Source: Saccharum officinarum (Eukaryota; Streptophyta; Magnoliopsida; Poales; Poaceae). Taken from it: a stretch of DNA of 64,000 nucleotides. The first letter of the stretch is position 1; the number at the start of each line of letters is the position of its first letter. The notes under the pieces were generated by a model, which saw only the letters and a program-made list of their open reading frames with translations, searched no databases and was not told the origin of the DNA. Both the position numbers and the translations under genes were made by a program. The stretch covers positions 113,504,680 through 113,568,679 of the forward strand of contig CM036160.1 of assembly GCA_020631735.1 (NCBI GenBank), given 5' to 3'. Of this stretch, positions 44,165 to 56,629 are shown piece by piece.

Positions 44165-44172
44165 TATAGGTA
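44165..44172 (+). promoter_or_regulatory. Mutated TATA box of the second complete B peroxidase
   Basis: TATAGGTA stands where the tandem copy has TATAAATA; flanking bases (GACTATA...CACGTGCCAGCCGGCAG) are identical. AA has become GG, which should weaken TBP binding. Confidence 0.75.
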
Positions 44173-44334
44173 CACGTGCCAGCCGGCAGCTCTCCAGCAT
44201 CACTTCCTGGACTGCACTACATCACTAGCGCACTAGACCTCGATCTCCTCCTGTTCGCACACGTACGGCCGGAACACGCGTACGTACTTGTAGAGAAGAG
44301 AGAAGACACAACACAAACACAGTTGCAGCCAACG

Positions 44335-45482
44335 ATGGCTAGCAGGCTTGCTGTACTGACATCGCTTGCATTGCTGTGTTCGGTCATGACTTCCTGCCAT
44401 GCTGACGGCTACGGTTACTACCCCAGCCCGACCCCGATCCCGACGCCGACGCCGACGCCGAGCGCCGCCGGCCTGGCCGTTGGCTTCTACAGCCACGCGT
44501 GCCCCAACGCCGAAGCCATCGTGAGGGGCGTCGTGACGAAGGCGGTGCAGCAGAACCCTGGCGTCGGCGCAGGCCTCATCCGAATGCTCTTCCACGACTG
44601 CTTCGTCCAGGTATGCATGCATTGTGTTCTCCAGTGCTTTACATGCATCACCAGGTCCAGCACCATGCACTACGTGCCTGACTGTGTCTGCAACCGTATG
44701 GGTTCTCTTCGTTTATTTAGGGGTGCGACGGCTCCGTGCTCCTCGACCCGACCCCGGCGAACCCGCAGCCGGAGAAACTGTCGCCGCCCAACTTCCCGAG
44801 CCTGCGCGGCTTCGAGGTCATCGACGCGGCCAAGGCGGCGCTCGAGGCCGCCTGCCCGGGCACGGTCTCGTGCGCCGACGTCGTCGCCTTCGCCGGCCGC
44901 GACGCCAGCGCCGTCCACAGCGGGGGCAGGGCCGACTTCGCGATGCCCGCGGGCCGCCGCGACGGCCGCGTGTCCCTGTCCAGTGAGGCGCTCCAGAACC
45001 TGCCGCCGCCCTCCTTCAACCTCTCCCAGCTCGCCGCCCGCTTCGCCGCCAAGGGGCTCGGCGTCGACGACCTCGTCGTGCTCTCCGGCGCGCACACCGT
45101 CGGCCGCTCCCACTGCTCGTCCTTCCTCAGAGACGGCCGCCTCAACGCGTCCACGTCCGACATGAACCCCGTGCTCGCCGCGTCGCTGCGGCAGCAGTGC
45201 CCGGCCAACGCCGCCACCGACAACACCGTGGTGCAGGACGTCGTGACGCCGGACGCGCTGGACAACCAGTACTACAAGAACGTGCTGGCCAGGAACGTGC
45301 TCTTCACGTCCGACGCGGCGCTCCTCAAGTCCGGGCAGACAGCGGCGTCGGTGCTGCTCAACGCCTTCGTCCCGGGGCTGTGGGAGCAGAAGTTCAAGGC
45401 GGCCATGGTCAAGATGGCCAGCATCGGGGTGAAGACCGGTGCCAACGGCGAGATCAGGACGAATTGCCGGGTCGTCAACTAG
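44335..45482 (+). CDS. Class III secretory peroxidase (subclade B), tandem duplicate
   Basis: Exon 1 44335-44610, intron 44611-44720 (110 bases), exon 2 44721-45482; 345 residues. Signal peptide [20 protein letters not shown] then CHADGYGYY and a short [14 protein letters not shown] stretch. Distal Arg83 and His87 are in [10 protein letters not shown], proximal His217 is in LSGAHTVG, and there are eight canonical cysteines plus one extra in the signal region. Exon 2 differs from the neighbouring gene at only three residues and keeps the family consensus at each. An open frame extends upstream to 44176, but that stretch is 5' UTR in the paralogue, so the ATG at 44335, aligned with the paralogue's start, is chosen. 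Its promoter has a damaged TATA box and large insertions, so expression may differ from the neighbour. Confidence 0.94.
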
Positions 45483-45930
45483 TTGTGTTTATCATCAGAT
45501 CGCTTCTTCTTCTTCTTTTTTGAGCGTATAAACCGTGTGAACTGCTTTAATTTTGTGTCGCATATTTTTGTATCTGTTATTATTATTACATCGTCGCTGC
45601 CCCGTCCATGTAACAAGTATAATTATTTCTTGTTGAATTGCAATTTTACTTCTTTTACAGCATCTCCAAGTGTTTGTTTGATAAAAAAAACTCCCAAAAG
45701 TTGTAATTTAGGCCTAATTAAGAAACTATTGGTTGGAAGAAAGAAAAACATCACCCCCACCCCCACCCCCAACTTGTTGAATGTGACCACAGACCATTCT
45801 GTTTTGTTGATTGAAATGACAAGTTCCGGACAAACATGTGCGCTAAATATTTGTTAGACATGTCATAATAGGTCACAGGGATGGTGCAAAGTTTGAGTTT
45901 GATCAAGATCAAAGTTAAAAAATAAAAATA
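45483..45930 (+). other. 3' UTR and flank of the second B peroxidase
   Basis: Homologous to 33089-33600 but without the 97-base LINE stub. A small CACCCC repeat at 45750-45769 is specific to this copy. Confidence 0.75.
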
Positions 45931-45941
45931 AAAAAAGAGAA

Positions 45942-46147
45942 CTGACTCCTAGTGCCAATTCTTTGAGATGGCTAGGCAGGGCGAGGGCTAACTTTCCTAA
46001 TCCTCCGGCATCGGCCGGCTGCTGTTAACATGTTCGTCACCAACTAGGTGATCCAGTAACAATATCTTGTACATCTTTGGGGCTGTTTTGGGGCCAATTG
46101 AATAAAGAAAATCAGGTGGGAACGTCTCCCCGCGTTGACCCTCAAAA
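45942..46147 (+). mobile_element. Second 5'-truncated LINE-like stub with poly(A)
   Basis: About 206 bases ending in poly(A), flanked by AAAAAAGAGAA on both sides (45931-45941 and 46148-46158). The first tandem unit has one A-run plus GAGAAGAAATG at the equivalent place (about 33603-33622) and no insert. The tail, with TTGAATAAAGAAAATCAGG before the final CTC-poly(A), is L1-like. The A-rich target makes the exact ends uncertain by a few bases. Confidence 0.78.
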
Positions 46148-46158
46148 AAAAAAGAGAA

Positions 46159-47300
46159 GAAATGATGAAGGTTCCCTAATGTTTTCGGCTAGAGCATTCA
46201 CCGGATCACCTGATCCAATAAGTCGGCCATAGAAGACAGAGGCCACACAAGATGATACGGTGAAGAAGACAATCATCCAGCAGATCATTAGAGAGATGAC
46301 ACAATTGAAGTTCTCGAAGATCAAGGACATCAGATGAAATGGTGTAGCTTAAGAGCAACCCGGCAGATCATCTGGTGAAGATAAAAGCCGTGGCCTACAG
46401 GCCAGAAATCAACAGTTCACTGGTGTTAGTGATGATTCTACAATTTATTTTGAAATGCTTTCCCCAATCAATGAATATTGGTGTGATGACGGAGCCAACT
46501 AGTGGCTAATCGATGGTGGCTCCAACAGACATGAACAATATTGTGATGAATCTAGTAATGTTATTTCGGGGGGACAACTAGGATCCATAAGTTTAAATTT
46601 ACGAAAGGGTCGGACAACTGGAAATTTTGTGAGTGATTTTATCAAGCCGGCCAAAGAATTTGAAGGTCATTACTTGCTCAAAAATCACACATCCATGGGA
46701 TTTGAACTAAGGAATTGATCGGTGATAGTTCATAGTTGTACGGAATTCGTGTGAGTTGATTTAGCGAGGAACATTTAGAAAAAAAAACTTTTTTGAAAAA
46801 TTATTTTCAAGTTAAATGATTATCAATGGGAAAAACTAAGTACCTACGCTATTTGTGCGGGTCACCTTGCTAGTTATATATTGTACATGCTCACTTCACT
46901 ATTTGGTAAATAAACCATGCACAATGGCATGATCCATACACAAATGTGTAGTAAACGCGTCTACCTGGCCCGACCGACCTGATCAGACATTCCAGCTAGT
47001 AGCTGCACACGAACCACCACCATGGTCCATATGGAATAACCTATGATTGTCGAGGTCTATTTTCTGTGTCAAAGTCCTGACTCCTGAGCATCAGGTGCAA
47101 ACAAACATATCCTGGCAACAGCCGTAGAAAATAAAGCACCTTCCGACTCCCAGCTACCTTGAGGGTTGATGCCGGCCAATTGGACGCCAACAACGTTGAA
47201 ACGAAGAGGATTAAATTGGGTCACAAGTCAGCCACTGAGATGTTCCTCCCATGTTCTTGCTGAATTTCCCTAAACAACTCATACCACACCCGTTTTATAT
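46159..47300. repeat. Partial third tandem unit without a gene
   Basis: 46159-46380 matches 33615-33835; 46490-47040 matches 35090-35780; and 47165-47300 matches the upstream module at 31223-31360 (GATTAAA-TG-GTCACAAGTCA). Homology stops at about 47300, before any promoter or gene, so a further peroxidase copy was lost or displaced. Confidence 0.75.
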
Positions 47301-48830
47301 GTCACTAATCCATCAAACCGTGCTCGGTTAGAATTTTTTAGACATATACTGTTTAATACATCTAACTAAAAAATGTTATTTTAAATTAAATGTTTTTATC
47401 TTTGTTTATTTCTACAAAATCGACATAATAGATATTTCATTTATTCTATATCCAAATATTTTTGCAAGGGACTTACTTGTATGATTTTCATCCATATTCG
47501 TATTTTTACATTGCAAGGCATCTTTTTATATTTTAAATATGTAAGTAGTTTAATATCTTGCCATTAACTATGGCATTCCTTGTTGTTGCATCACATATCT
47601 TATGAAGTCATGAGTCTCAATTCAAGTTTTTAAATTTTATTCTTGTTTAGTGCTACAGATTTTTTTGCCATCAAGTTCAAAATATTGTGATTATTGTATT
47701 TTTTTATTAACTCTACCTTTTGCACTTTTTAACAATAAGGATTTTTGGTCTTAGAGTATGTTCTTAAATACTACAATAGCAAAAGTAATCATTCGAAACA
47801 TGCGCCATATCATTTAAGATAAGTGATAGAGCTTGAAATAAGATTTCGGACGGGGGTAGTAGTGCTAATCTCAAGAGAGTTTGAACACTTAAGCTATATA
47901 ATGATCAACTTTTGCTCTAAAGTAATCTTAAAGGGTTGGAAAAATATAGCCATCAGTGGTCTCTCATACTTCTCACGGTGATTGAATTTTCTACTATTAA
48001 TATAGACACATCGAATATTTAGTAAAACTACATCAATATATCTAAAGCAACAACCTATATAAATTATATGTCACGATTACTAGTATGGTTTTAAATAATT
48101 TGTTAGTATCATTAGATATGATGAAACATAACATATATATTTATCGCTCATGCATGCTTACTTTGATCAAATCTTAATATATTAATATTAATAGAAAAAG
48201 GTAATGTATAAATATGTGTTGCTCTGTATTATTTAAACTTTTTTAATAAAATATGGTTGTAATTTTAAATGTAGATTTTAGAGGATATTTATTTTTCAAA
48301 TAATAAGATAAAGATTGGGTTACATAAATTATATATCATAACAATAGTACATGAGTAATTAGGTGCAATTTAGATGCTTTAGATCATGTTTCTTAATGGC
48401 ATATGTGGGTAGTTTGAATATAGCCACGTGTTATCTTATGTTGTTTTACGCAATAGAAGAGTTGAGTAATTTTTTACAGAATAGATCCAGTAGCTATTAT
48501 TATAAATGGTAGTTAAGTTATACCGAATTGATAGTAAAATGTTTTGGATTTTTGTGAGAATTTCTAGGATCTATCTTTTTTTATCGTGTCTCGTGAGAAT
48601 TAATATGTCTTTGTTGACGGTCCTTAACGTCAATAATATAGAGTAAAATAAACATGAGAGAATGGTCAAAATACATGAAAACATATAAGACTAAGGTGTT
48701 ATCTGACGAATTCCATGGGCTTTGTTGAATTTTAATGTTTGTAGAGAGTTATGTAGAAAAGTGGAGAGTGATACCTAATTATTAAAAGAATTTTAGAATT
48801 TTGCCATGAGATAAATACTAGTATATTATA
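47301..48830 (+). repeat. AT-rich dispersed repeat family
   Basis: Words such as ATGGCATATGTGGGTAGTTT, TAATAGATCCAGTAGCTATT-like and GTGAGAATT-CTAGGATCTATC recur at 60240-60810 and 61690-62130, and inverted at 36626-37540. No gene is visible. Confidence 0.55.
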
Positions 48831-49300
48831 GAAGACCCCAGAAGACACTGGAACGAAGCAGAAGCCAAGTGCCTGCCAGGTGGGGCTAGCCAGCCAGGGG
48901 GTGGCGGCCACCCCCTTCTCCCCCCTTTCACGAGCTTCTAAAATATTCTTCTACCGACTTTGAGGATCAATCCTAGCCCTACGTGAAGTCGGTTTGATCC
49001 AATGGCGCGCGTGCGTCCCACCAGGGTATAAATACAGGGGCAGACCCTCCTGAAGACATCAAGTCATTTGAAGATTAGTTCATCTGGAGCCAGAAACTCT
49101 AGATCATCAGAGTTCCTCTAGTTCATAGCTTTAGCATAGTTAGATCAGGTCTATAGGAAGTCAAGCTGAGTCAACCTAGCTTGGATTCTTGATCGTTGGT
49201 GAGCGTGAAGTTTTGGTAATGTTCTAGTTCTCCGCTCTTATTGTAATTCTGTCTTTGCACAATTATTGCAATTTTAACATTATTCTTCGTCTTTATTACG
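48831..49300 (+). other. LTR-like segment with a TATA box
   Basis: A GC-rich leader, then TATAAATA at 49027-49034 in GGGTATAAATACAGGGG, followed by a leader-like sequence. This looks like the U3/R part of a retroelement LTR, but I could not find its ends. Confidence 0.35.
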
Positions 49301-49936
<636 letters not shown>

Positions 49937-51528
49937 CTCTTTTATCACGTGATTTATCCCTGTTATTGAGTAAGAGTACATAACATTGGTTTACTCTCTT
50001 TATCATGAATATAAAGTTTATCAATACTCTAGATAGAAGTTTAGCTAGACCTTCCCAGTGATAAAATTATAAATGACAACCTGGTAATACTCTAGGTAAA
50101 ATGCTATAATGATATAATTATCTGTCCGCTTGCAGATGTTATTAATTGTTCTTATTCTTAATTGATCATATCTTTATATCATTTATATTTCTGCCTAGTC
50201 ATATAAAATCATAATGCCACTTATATACTTCTAAGCTTATTTCACTAGGGATGACAATCTAGTTCCATGCTAAGAAGTATAGGTAAATATAAAAGGTGAC
50301 TAATATTTAGAGACATGTTAATTTATTACCATGCATTTTTTAGCGTCGTTGCTATTTAGTGATTGCGTTAATTAATGTCAACAGTCTCATAAGGATTAAC
50401 ATGGAGGCTCCATTAGAGACCTCTAGTTAGAATTTCTAATATTTATTTTTTTCTAGTATAATATGTATTTAGTTGAAACATATTAACATATATAAACTCT
50501 AGTTGCATCCTTTTCAGTGACTTCATAAATCATAATCGAGTTGTGTAATTTTTTCACATGTTATGTAGAAACTCTAGTGTTTTCCATCTTTTATTCAAAA
50601 AATTATTTTTTCATTAAAAAGAGTTTAGATCCTAGTAGTATTATTTTCCACATATTAATTAATACTCAGATTGTACCCTAGCGCCAAACTTGTTGAATTT
50701 GTTATATCACACACTTATATGTGCCTAGTGTTGTCTTATGTATCATAGAGTGCTTAAAATTAAATTATGAATAATGATATGACATAAGGTTTCAATTAAA
50801 ATACATAAACTTATTTAAAATAACAACTTATAAAATTGATTATCATGTGGCATTAATATAATTTAAAGTGAATTTTAGTAACGCCAAATGCACTATCCAA
50901 TTTGAAAATTATAGTAGTTTGATTTGATTTACCATGAAGTAGTTACGATAATCAAATAGCTAGAGACAGTAACGAGAATGGGAATTACCAAAGTTTGGCA
51001 TCGGTCAATTACTACAATATGACATGGCTAGTTTACCATAGTTACGACAATCGAATGGCTCGAGACAATAACAAGACTAGGAATTACCATAATCTGTATG
51101 TCTTTTATAGTAATAAATTACTGTAATTTACATGAATAACCATGCTTTTTCATACAGTTACTGTAATTTACATTTGGTTTCACGAGCCCTTTTGGAGAAT
51201 AGATAAGCAAGACTAAATCAATTTCATAGTACAACTGTACAAGGGTGAAAAATAGTAAAATTCTGCAGCAGCAATTCGTTGTGAAGCAAGAAACGAGGAC
51301 ACAAGCTCCTTCATGGAACAACAAGCTCCTTCATGGAACAAATCAATCTGCAAAAAATAAATCGATTTCAGTATGAGAAAATAGTATATATCTCTGAGCT
51401 AGGCTGACTACTACTCGCCAAAAGAATAGGAAAGCATACCAACTTTCAATCGCAGGAAAAAAAGAATAGGAAATCATACCAACTTCAATGTCTGATCTAG
51501 CAAATACTACTCTCCAAAGGGGCTAATA
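49937..51528. repeat. AT-rich repeats, no gene
   Basis: 50385-50520 matches 62100-62245 (AAGGATTAACATGGAGGC and GTATTTAGTTGAAACATA), part of the AT-rich dispersed family. 50930-51120 has two imperfect copies of an AGTTACGATAATC-AATGGCT phrase. 51304-51341 has a short tandem of CAAGCTCCTTCATGGAACAA. No coding region. Confidence 0.5.
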
Positions 51529-51780
51529 ATATTTACAAGAATCTACACTAATAATTATTTACAAGAATTTACACTAATAATATTTACGAGAATCTGCACT
51601 AAGAAATATTTACGAGAATTTGCACTGAGACATTTTTATGAGATTTACGAGAATCTGCATTAAGAAGTATTTACGAGAATCTGCACTAAGAAGTATTTAC
51701 GAGAATCTGCACTAAGAAATATTTGCGAGATTTACGAGAGTCTGCACTAAGCAATATTTACGAAAATTTTGTATTCTACT
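51529..51780. repeat. 26-bp tandem array, about 9 units
   Basis: Head-to-tail units of ATTTACGAGAATCTGCACTA plus AGAAAT with variants. Two units are preceded by a 9-base partial (GAGATTTAC-type) duplication. Confidence 0.85.
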
Positions 51781-53402
51781 AATCCAACTTCATTTAAACA
51801 AATAATACAAAGCCAGCAAATTACATAGTAAAATATTGGCTCGAATTCTAAATAACAGTACTAGATACAGTACGCAAAATACAACACGACATCCCTACAC
51901 ATTGTGAAACTACATATCATCTCAAAGGTAACCAAACATTGCACAATCTAAATTTTGTGGCTTTTCTTGTACATTCTCTATCGAGCACTACCCCAGCACG
52001 TGCATCCATCAATAGGTCATGTTTGTTTGCTGCTCTGTAAAGTAATTAGCTGCTATCGAGAAGTCTCATTCCTGAAATCGTAAAAAATATGAACAATCGT
52101 AAATAATATGATGCTTTAACACAAATAGGTATGAATAAGCTGGCTCAAGATTGATCTATGTAATTTATGGGAACAAAAAAATTACATTAAGACAATGAAA
52201 AATGGAGCTTCTCCCTAAACTAAAAACGAAATATGATGAGCTAACAAATCACGTGTTTGACATGCATGTCAAGGCAGTAAACATCAGATCTGAAACAAAA
52301 ATGTTTCGTTCAAATAAAAAAATCTAGACATTTTGCATGGTGAAAATATTTTTTCCCCTCTCAATCTGCAGTATGGCTGACCGCATGGTGGAACTGCTTG
52401 CGCAAAGGAAAATAGAAAATAGGATAATAACAGATTTAAAAACCACAAATCAAATGAGACAGGAAGATAGCGCTCATCTCATTTTGCATCAAATGGGTCT
52501 ACATGCTCTGCCTCGAAAAAGATCAGATCAGACTAAAATCTTCGATCTCCCCGGTCTGCTCACAACAGGAAAATTATTTGTTTGTAAATAGTAAATCCGC
52601 AGGTGCCGGATACTTTATACGCATGAGAAGCCGCTGCAAATGCATTAGTCCTGATCCAAAATGCTAGAGTAAATCAACAAATCTAATTAATCTAATGGGA
52701 ACTGGCTCCAGTCCAATAGAAAAATAGGACAACGATGCTTACTTTTTTTTTCCTAATAGGACAACAATGCTTACGGGCAGCTTGAACTACATTTGATTTA
52801 CGGGTAAAAGAATTAATAAGTAGGTACTGTGATCTTCGTAATTTTACTATATTGGCGATGCGATCATATCAGTGTCCCATCCCATGCGCAGTACTAGTAG
52901 CAACAGTCCTGGATTTGCATGGATAATGACGAACTAAATCGTGACCGCTTCAAATGTTGCGGGCTTGCAGCAGCAAATCGAGATACTAACCAATTAAATA
53001 ATCGAGATCTAGAGAAGCAACCAAACCATCTGAGACGATTCGTACCTGCAGATGAGCCTCGAATTGCTGGATGGCCGGACGGAGATACTAGTCGATTCGT
53101 ACCTGCAGATGTGGCTGGGATGGAATGGAATCACCTCCAGGTGACCTGCCGCTGCACGGCCGGATGGAAGCAGGAGGGCGTGCGGCACTGGCGTCGCCGT
53201 TGCGGGCGTCAGGACGCCGTTGCTCTCCGAGGATAGAACCAGGCGCCGTCGACGGAGATTTGGACGTCCAGCTGCGTAATAAAGTGACGTGATTTGGGGA
53301 TATAAAGCCACGTGATTAGGGAGGATCGGGGGATTAACGAGCCGAGCGGTGAGGCTGTCTGGTTGTATGCTTGGCTGGGTCGGATGTGGAGGTTGGGTCC
53401 GG
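51781..53402. other. No recognisable gene; part of a repeat-rich block
   Basis: A short open frame at 52337-52591 has no recognisable domain. 53038-53112 has GATTCGTACCTGCAGATG twice. 52925-52945 shares GAATGACGAACTAAATCG-like sequence with about 54936. I assign no gene. Confidence 0.4.
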
Positions 53403-53502
53403 CTACAAAATAAACTATTTTGTAGCTAGCTATAGTGTAGTAGTTCTATGGAGAGTATACTCTATAGTCAGCTACAAAATACCTTATTTTGTAGCCAGGC
53501 CG
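53403..53502. mobile_element. Short derivative of the GGCTACAAAATAA MITE family
   Basis: About 100 bases. Both ends are GGCTACAAAATAA followed by its own complement (TATTTTGTAGC), inverted with respect to each other, with GCTATAGTGTAG and ACTCTATAG between. It keeps only the ends of the 226-239-base copies. Confidence 0.78.
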
Positions 53503-54407
53503 AACTGACCGAGCCATCCACCGGCGCGCGGTCGTGAATTCCCGTCATTCAATTTACCGATCCTAGATTACCGGCCGGATTAATAATAGTAATTAAATAG
53601 TGCATGAGAGACCGCGCGGTGTGGACCAGGTAACGTTCGTTGCATGCAGTCGAGCTGCCGAACCGCAATTTGATATTTCCTCACTGAGTTACGACAATAG
53701 TATATGTCAATTATATGGTATGAATTACTATAATCCATGGTGACTAAATCCATAGTGACTAGAATCATTGTAGTACCTATGATTGAGTAGTTACGATAAT
53801 TTGTCTGATTCACAATACCATAATCTTGTTATTTTTAAATGATTTACTAGAATATATGATGCCTCCTTAGATTAGTTACCATAATCTGTTTACTAGATTT
53901 GCAAATTGGTTACTAGAAGCTATGCCTTTCTGCCTCTGGTAGTTACGATATTCTATTTACTAGATTTTTGAAAAATATTTACTAGAATCTATGCCTTTCT
54001 AACCCTTGTAGTATGATTCACGAGAAACTTTTAAATTGATTTACTAAAATATATTTCTGACCACGTAGTTACATAATCTATTTACGAGATTTCTGCAAAT
54101 TATTGAATTGTATGGTAGTGAAAGATAGAGTAGAGAAACCAATCTGGACATACATGCAACGAAAAAATCAAGCAGTCTGGACATTTATGCAGCGAAAAAT
54201 CAAGTTAGAGGATGACAATCCAACAAGGAACACGTAGGAATATCAATAAAATGTATTTGCATCCAAAATTTGAGAGAAAAAAAGGGGTTCTCCCATGGCT
54301 TTGGATTACACATTGACCATTAACATTTCACATTGTTCAGGGGCTAAACAAACTATGGAAAATCATCATTCAAGAGATATATATGGCTTGCCAACATGAA
54401 GATGAAC
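53503..54407. other. AT-rich block with degenerate repeats
   Basis: 53680-54090 contains repeated phrases such as GTAGTTACGATA, TTTACTAGA-TCTATGCCTTTCT and TTTACGAGATT that resemble the words in the 51529 array. No gene. Confidence 0.45.
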
Positions 54408-54415
54408 CCCCAATG

Positions 54416-54882
54416 CAGTGGCGGATCTAGAAATCCATCACGAGGGGGGCTAAACTATATTACATAAAGATGAATATCAAAATTCTATATCAGTGTCATA
54501 CTAACAATTAACAAAGCATAAACGCTACACAAGTGGAAACATGTAACAAATATATTATAGTATGAACGCAAAAATAAATAACACTTTGTTTTTCCTTAAT
54601 TATTAATGACCTAAAAAAACCATCTGGTATTCATGAAGCATGAAGATATTGACAGTGAGTCAAGTGCAACAGACAATAAAAATAGTGAAGAGCTCAGGCT
54701 TTCAAGCTTGAGAGGAGCCAATCGATGCTCGATGTCTGGTGCTTGCTAGTTGCAGAGGGCCGCTAACTGTACCGTGTATGTCTGAACTGTTGCTGGGCTA
54801 TATCTAAAGAGGTGTATTCAGTGTTTTTCTGAGCTCGCCCCGGGCTGCAGCCCACCCAGCCCGGGGTGCAGATCCGCCCCTG
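54416..54882. mobile_element. hAT non-autonomous element with perfect 8-bp target duplication
   Basis: Inverted ends CAGTGGCGGATCT and, on the other strand, CAGGGGCGGATCT, flanked by CCCCAATG (54408-54415 and 54883-54890). Length 467 bases, no transposase. The terminus is shared with the 145-base MITE at 16818. Confidence 0.93.
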
Positions 54883-54890
54883 CCCCAATG

Positions 54891-55825
54891 CACAGCAGCA
54901 AGCTTGCAAACAGCAGCTATTGATCTGGTAAAGAATGACGAACTAAATCGCCTCTGCATGACGGCAAGAAATTTTGACCTAAAAAGAATAGCATGGATCG
55001 GAGAGAATTTCTGCATCTGCATGAATCCGAGCGACCACAACCTTTAGGCTGAGACCAGAGATAGCTAGCAGAACAAATCAAGGAGGATGCTGAATCTGCA
55101 CGCAGATGCCGAATTTCTGCTATGACATTGCATTGCTCGTTGACTGACCTTGCGGAACCACGGATCTGCAAAACGCAAATAGGAAGGTGAGAAGGGCCAC
55201 TGCAGCTGCCGTGCTAGTGCTATGGCAAGTTGGTTACCAGGCATCCCTTCGGTGCCGGCGACGCGCCCACAGTGACGAGCCAACGAAAGGCACAACAGGC
55301 GACGGCGCGGCAAGGATGGTGTCGCTCTTCTCCCGTGCACGGGCGCTCACGCGAGTGGGCCGCCGTCGCGCATGGCCAGAGGTGGCGCTCACATGCCGAA
55401 CTGCAACAGGAGCTCCGCCTGGTCCTAGATTCGTCAGCGGGCGGACATCGGCCAGGCCGCCACGCGCGGATCTGCCCCCGCCGGCGATCTGCACAACCGC
55501 CGGCCATGGCGCCCAGCAGTCAACGAGCTGTGATGAAGGTGTCGCCGGGGTTGACGATGAAAGCACCAGGCCCCGACGCCGTTGCCATCGCCCATTCGGA
55601 CGGGATCAGCCGGGCGGAGGACGAAGCAAATAGAGTGGCACAGTGGTTTTGTGGTCAGTAAAATATACAATGGCGCTTAGCGGTGTAACTGGCGGTGATT
55701 TAGGGGACATGGCCCAGCGCTGGTTGGAAGGTGAATTATTGCCGGCTAATAATTGAGGCTGGGTGGGACGTTGCCGGTCGGTCTACGTCCGCAGTCTGTG
55801 CTCGGCTACCAGCTATAGGGTAGTA
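54891..55825. other. GC-rich unclassified segment
   Basis: 55180-55660 is GC-rich and open in several frames on both strands, with no recognisable domain; I do not call a gene. 54930-55170 shares short phrases with 52920-53110. Confidence 0.4.
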
Positions 55826-55826
55826 G

Positions 55827-55916
<90 letters not shown>
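55826..55916. repeat. Compound CT/TA microsatellite
   Basis: A run of CT dinucleotides passes directly into a run of TA. Confidence 0.95.
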
Positions 55917-55918
<2 letters not shown>

Positions 55919-55928
55919 CCTTACAGCT

Positions 55929-56154
55929 GGCTGCAAAATAACTTATTTTGTAGCCACTTTGAGTTACGATAATTGCTATGCTAATTTACAATATTATAAT
56001 AACTCCTTACTATGTGATTTACTATGACATTATGGTAAATATCTCCATGTGTTATTGTAATTCAACTATCGTAAATATATATTGACATTGTCGTAAATTA
56101 GTATATAAAATTATCGTAAATAGAGATGGCTACAAAATAACTTATTTTATAGCT
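55929..56154. mobile_element. MITE of the GGCTACAAAATAA family, copy 2
   Basis: Ends GGCTGCAAAATAACTTATTT and GGCTACAAAATAACTTATTT (same palindromic type). The interior matches 36387-36625 in inverted orientation. TA runs lie on both sides (55852-55916 and 56165-56184). Confidence 0.82.
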
Positions 56155-56184
56155 AGCTATAGAGTATATATATATATATATATA

Positions 56185-56629
56185 AGTTTCCTTAGTACAA
56201 ATTGTGAAGGATAACATTATGGTTATTTTATTTCATGGTTGTAGAAGTTTATAATTTAGAAATATGTATATTTGTACTTTATGGATATCGATTTATTTTT
56301 TGTAATAGCACATATTAATATTTATACGTAGATTTGAGAGATATTTTTGTTTTTATAATGGTTGAGTTAAATACAAATATAAAGGTAATAATTTATATTC
56401 TTCCATAACAACATATATGGGTAGGTTGAATGTAAATTTAGGAGGTTATTTTTCATGATCTTTCATAATTACAAAGGTGGATAATTTACAAAATTATTAT
56501 TACGTATTGTAAATTATCTTTCATAATGACATATGCAAGTAATCTCGATACAAAATTAGTGGGTTATATTTTAAACTATGTCTCATAGTGATAGATGTGG
56601 GTAATTTAGAAACAAAGTTAGAGGGTTAT
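56185..56629 (+). repeat. Degenerate tandem repeat block, left part
   Basis: Imperfect units of about 65-70 bases around GTGGGTAATTTAGAAACAAA and GGGTTAT-TTTAAATTAT. The same block resumes at 60235 after the solo LTR. Confidence 0.75.

Noticed and set aside
44176..44334. Upstream in-frame extension of the second complete B peroxidase
   Set aside because: The same stretch is 5' UTR in the tandem copy and precedes a clear signal peptide at 44335.
51529..51780. CRISPR-like array
   Set aside because: Units are contiguous without unique spacers, in a plant nuclear context.
54930..55670. GC-rich coding region
   Set aside because: Open in several frames on both strands with no recognisable protein; composition explains it.
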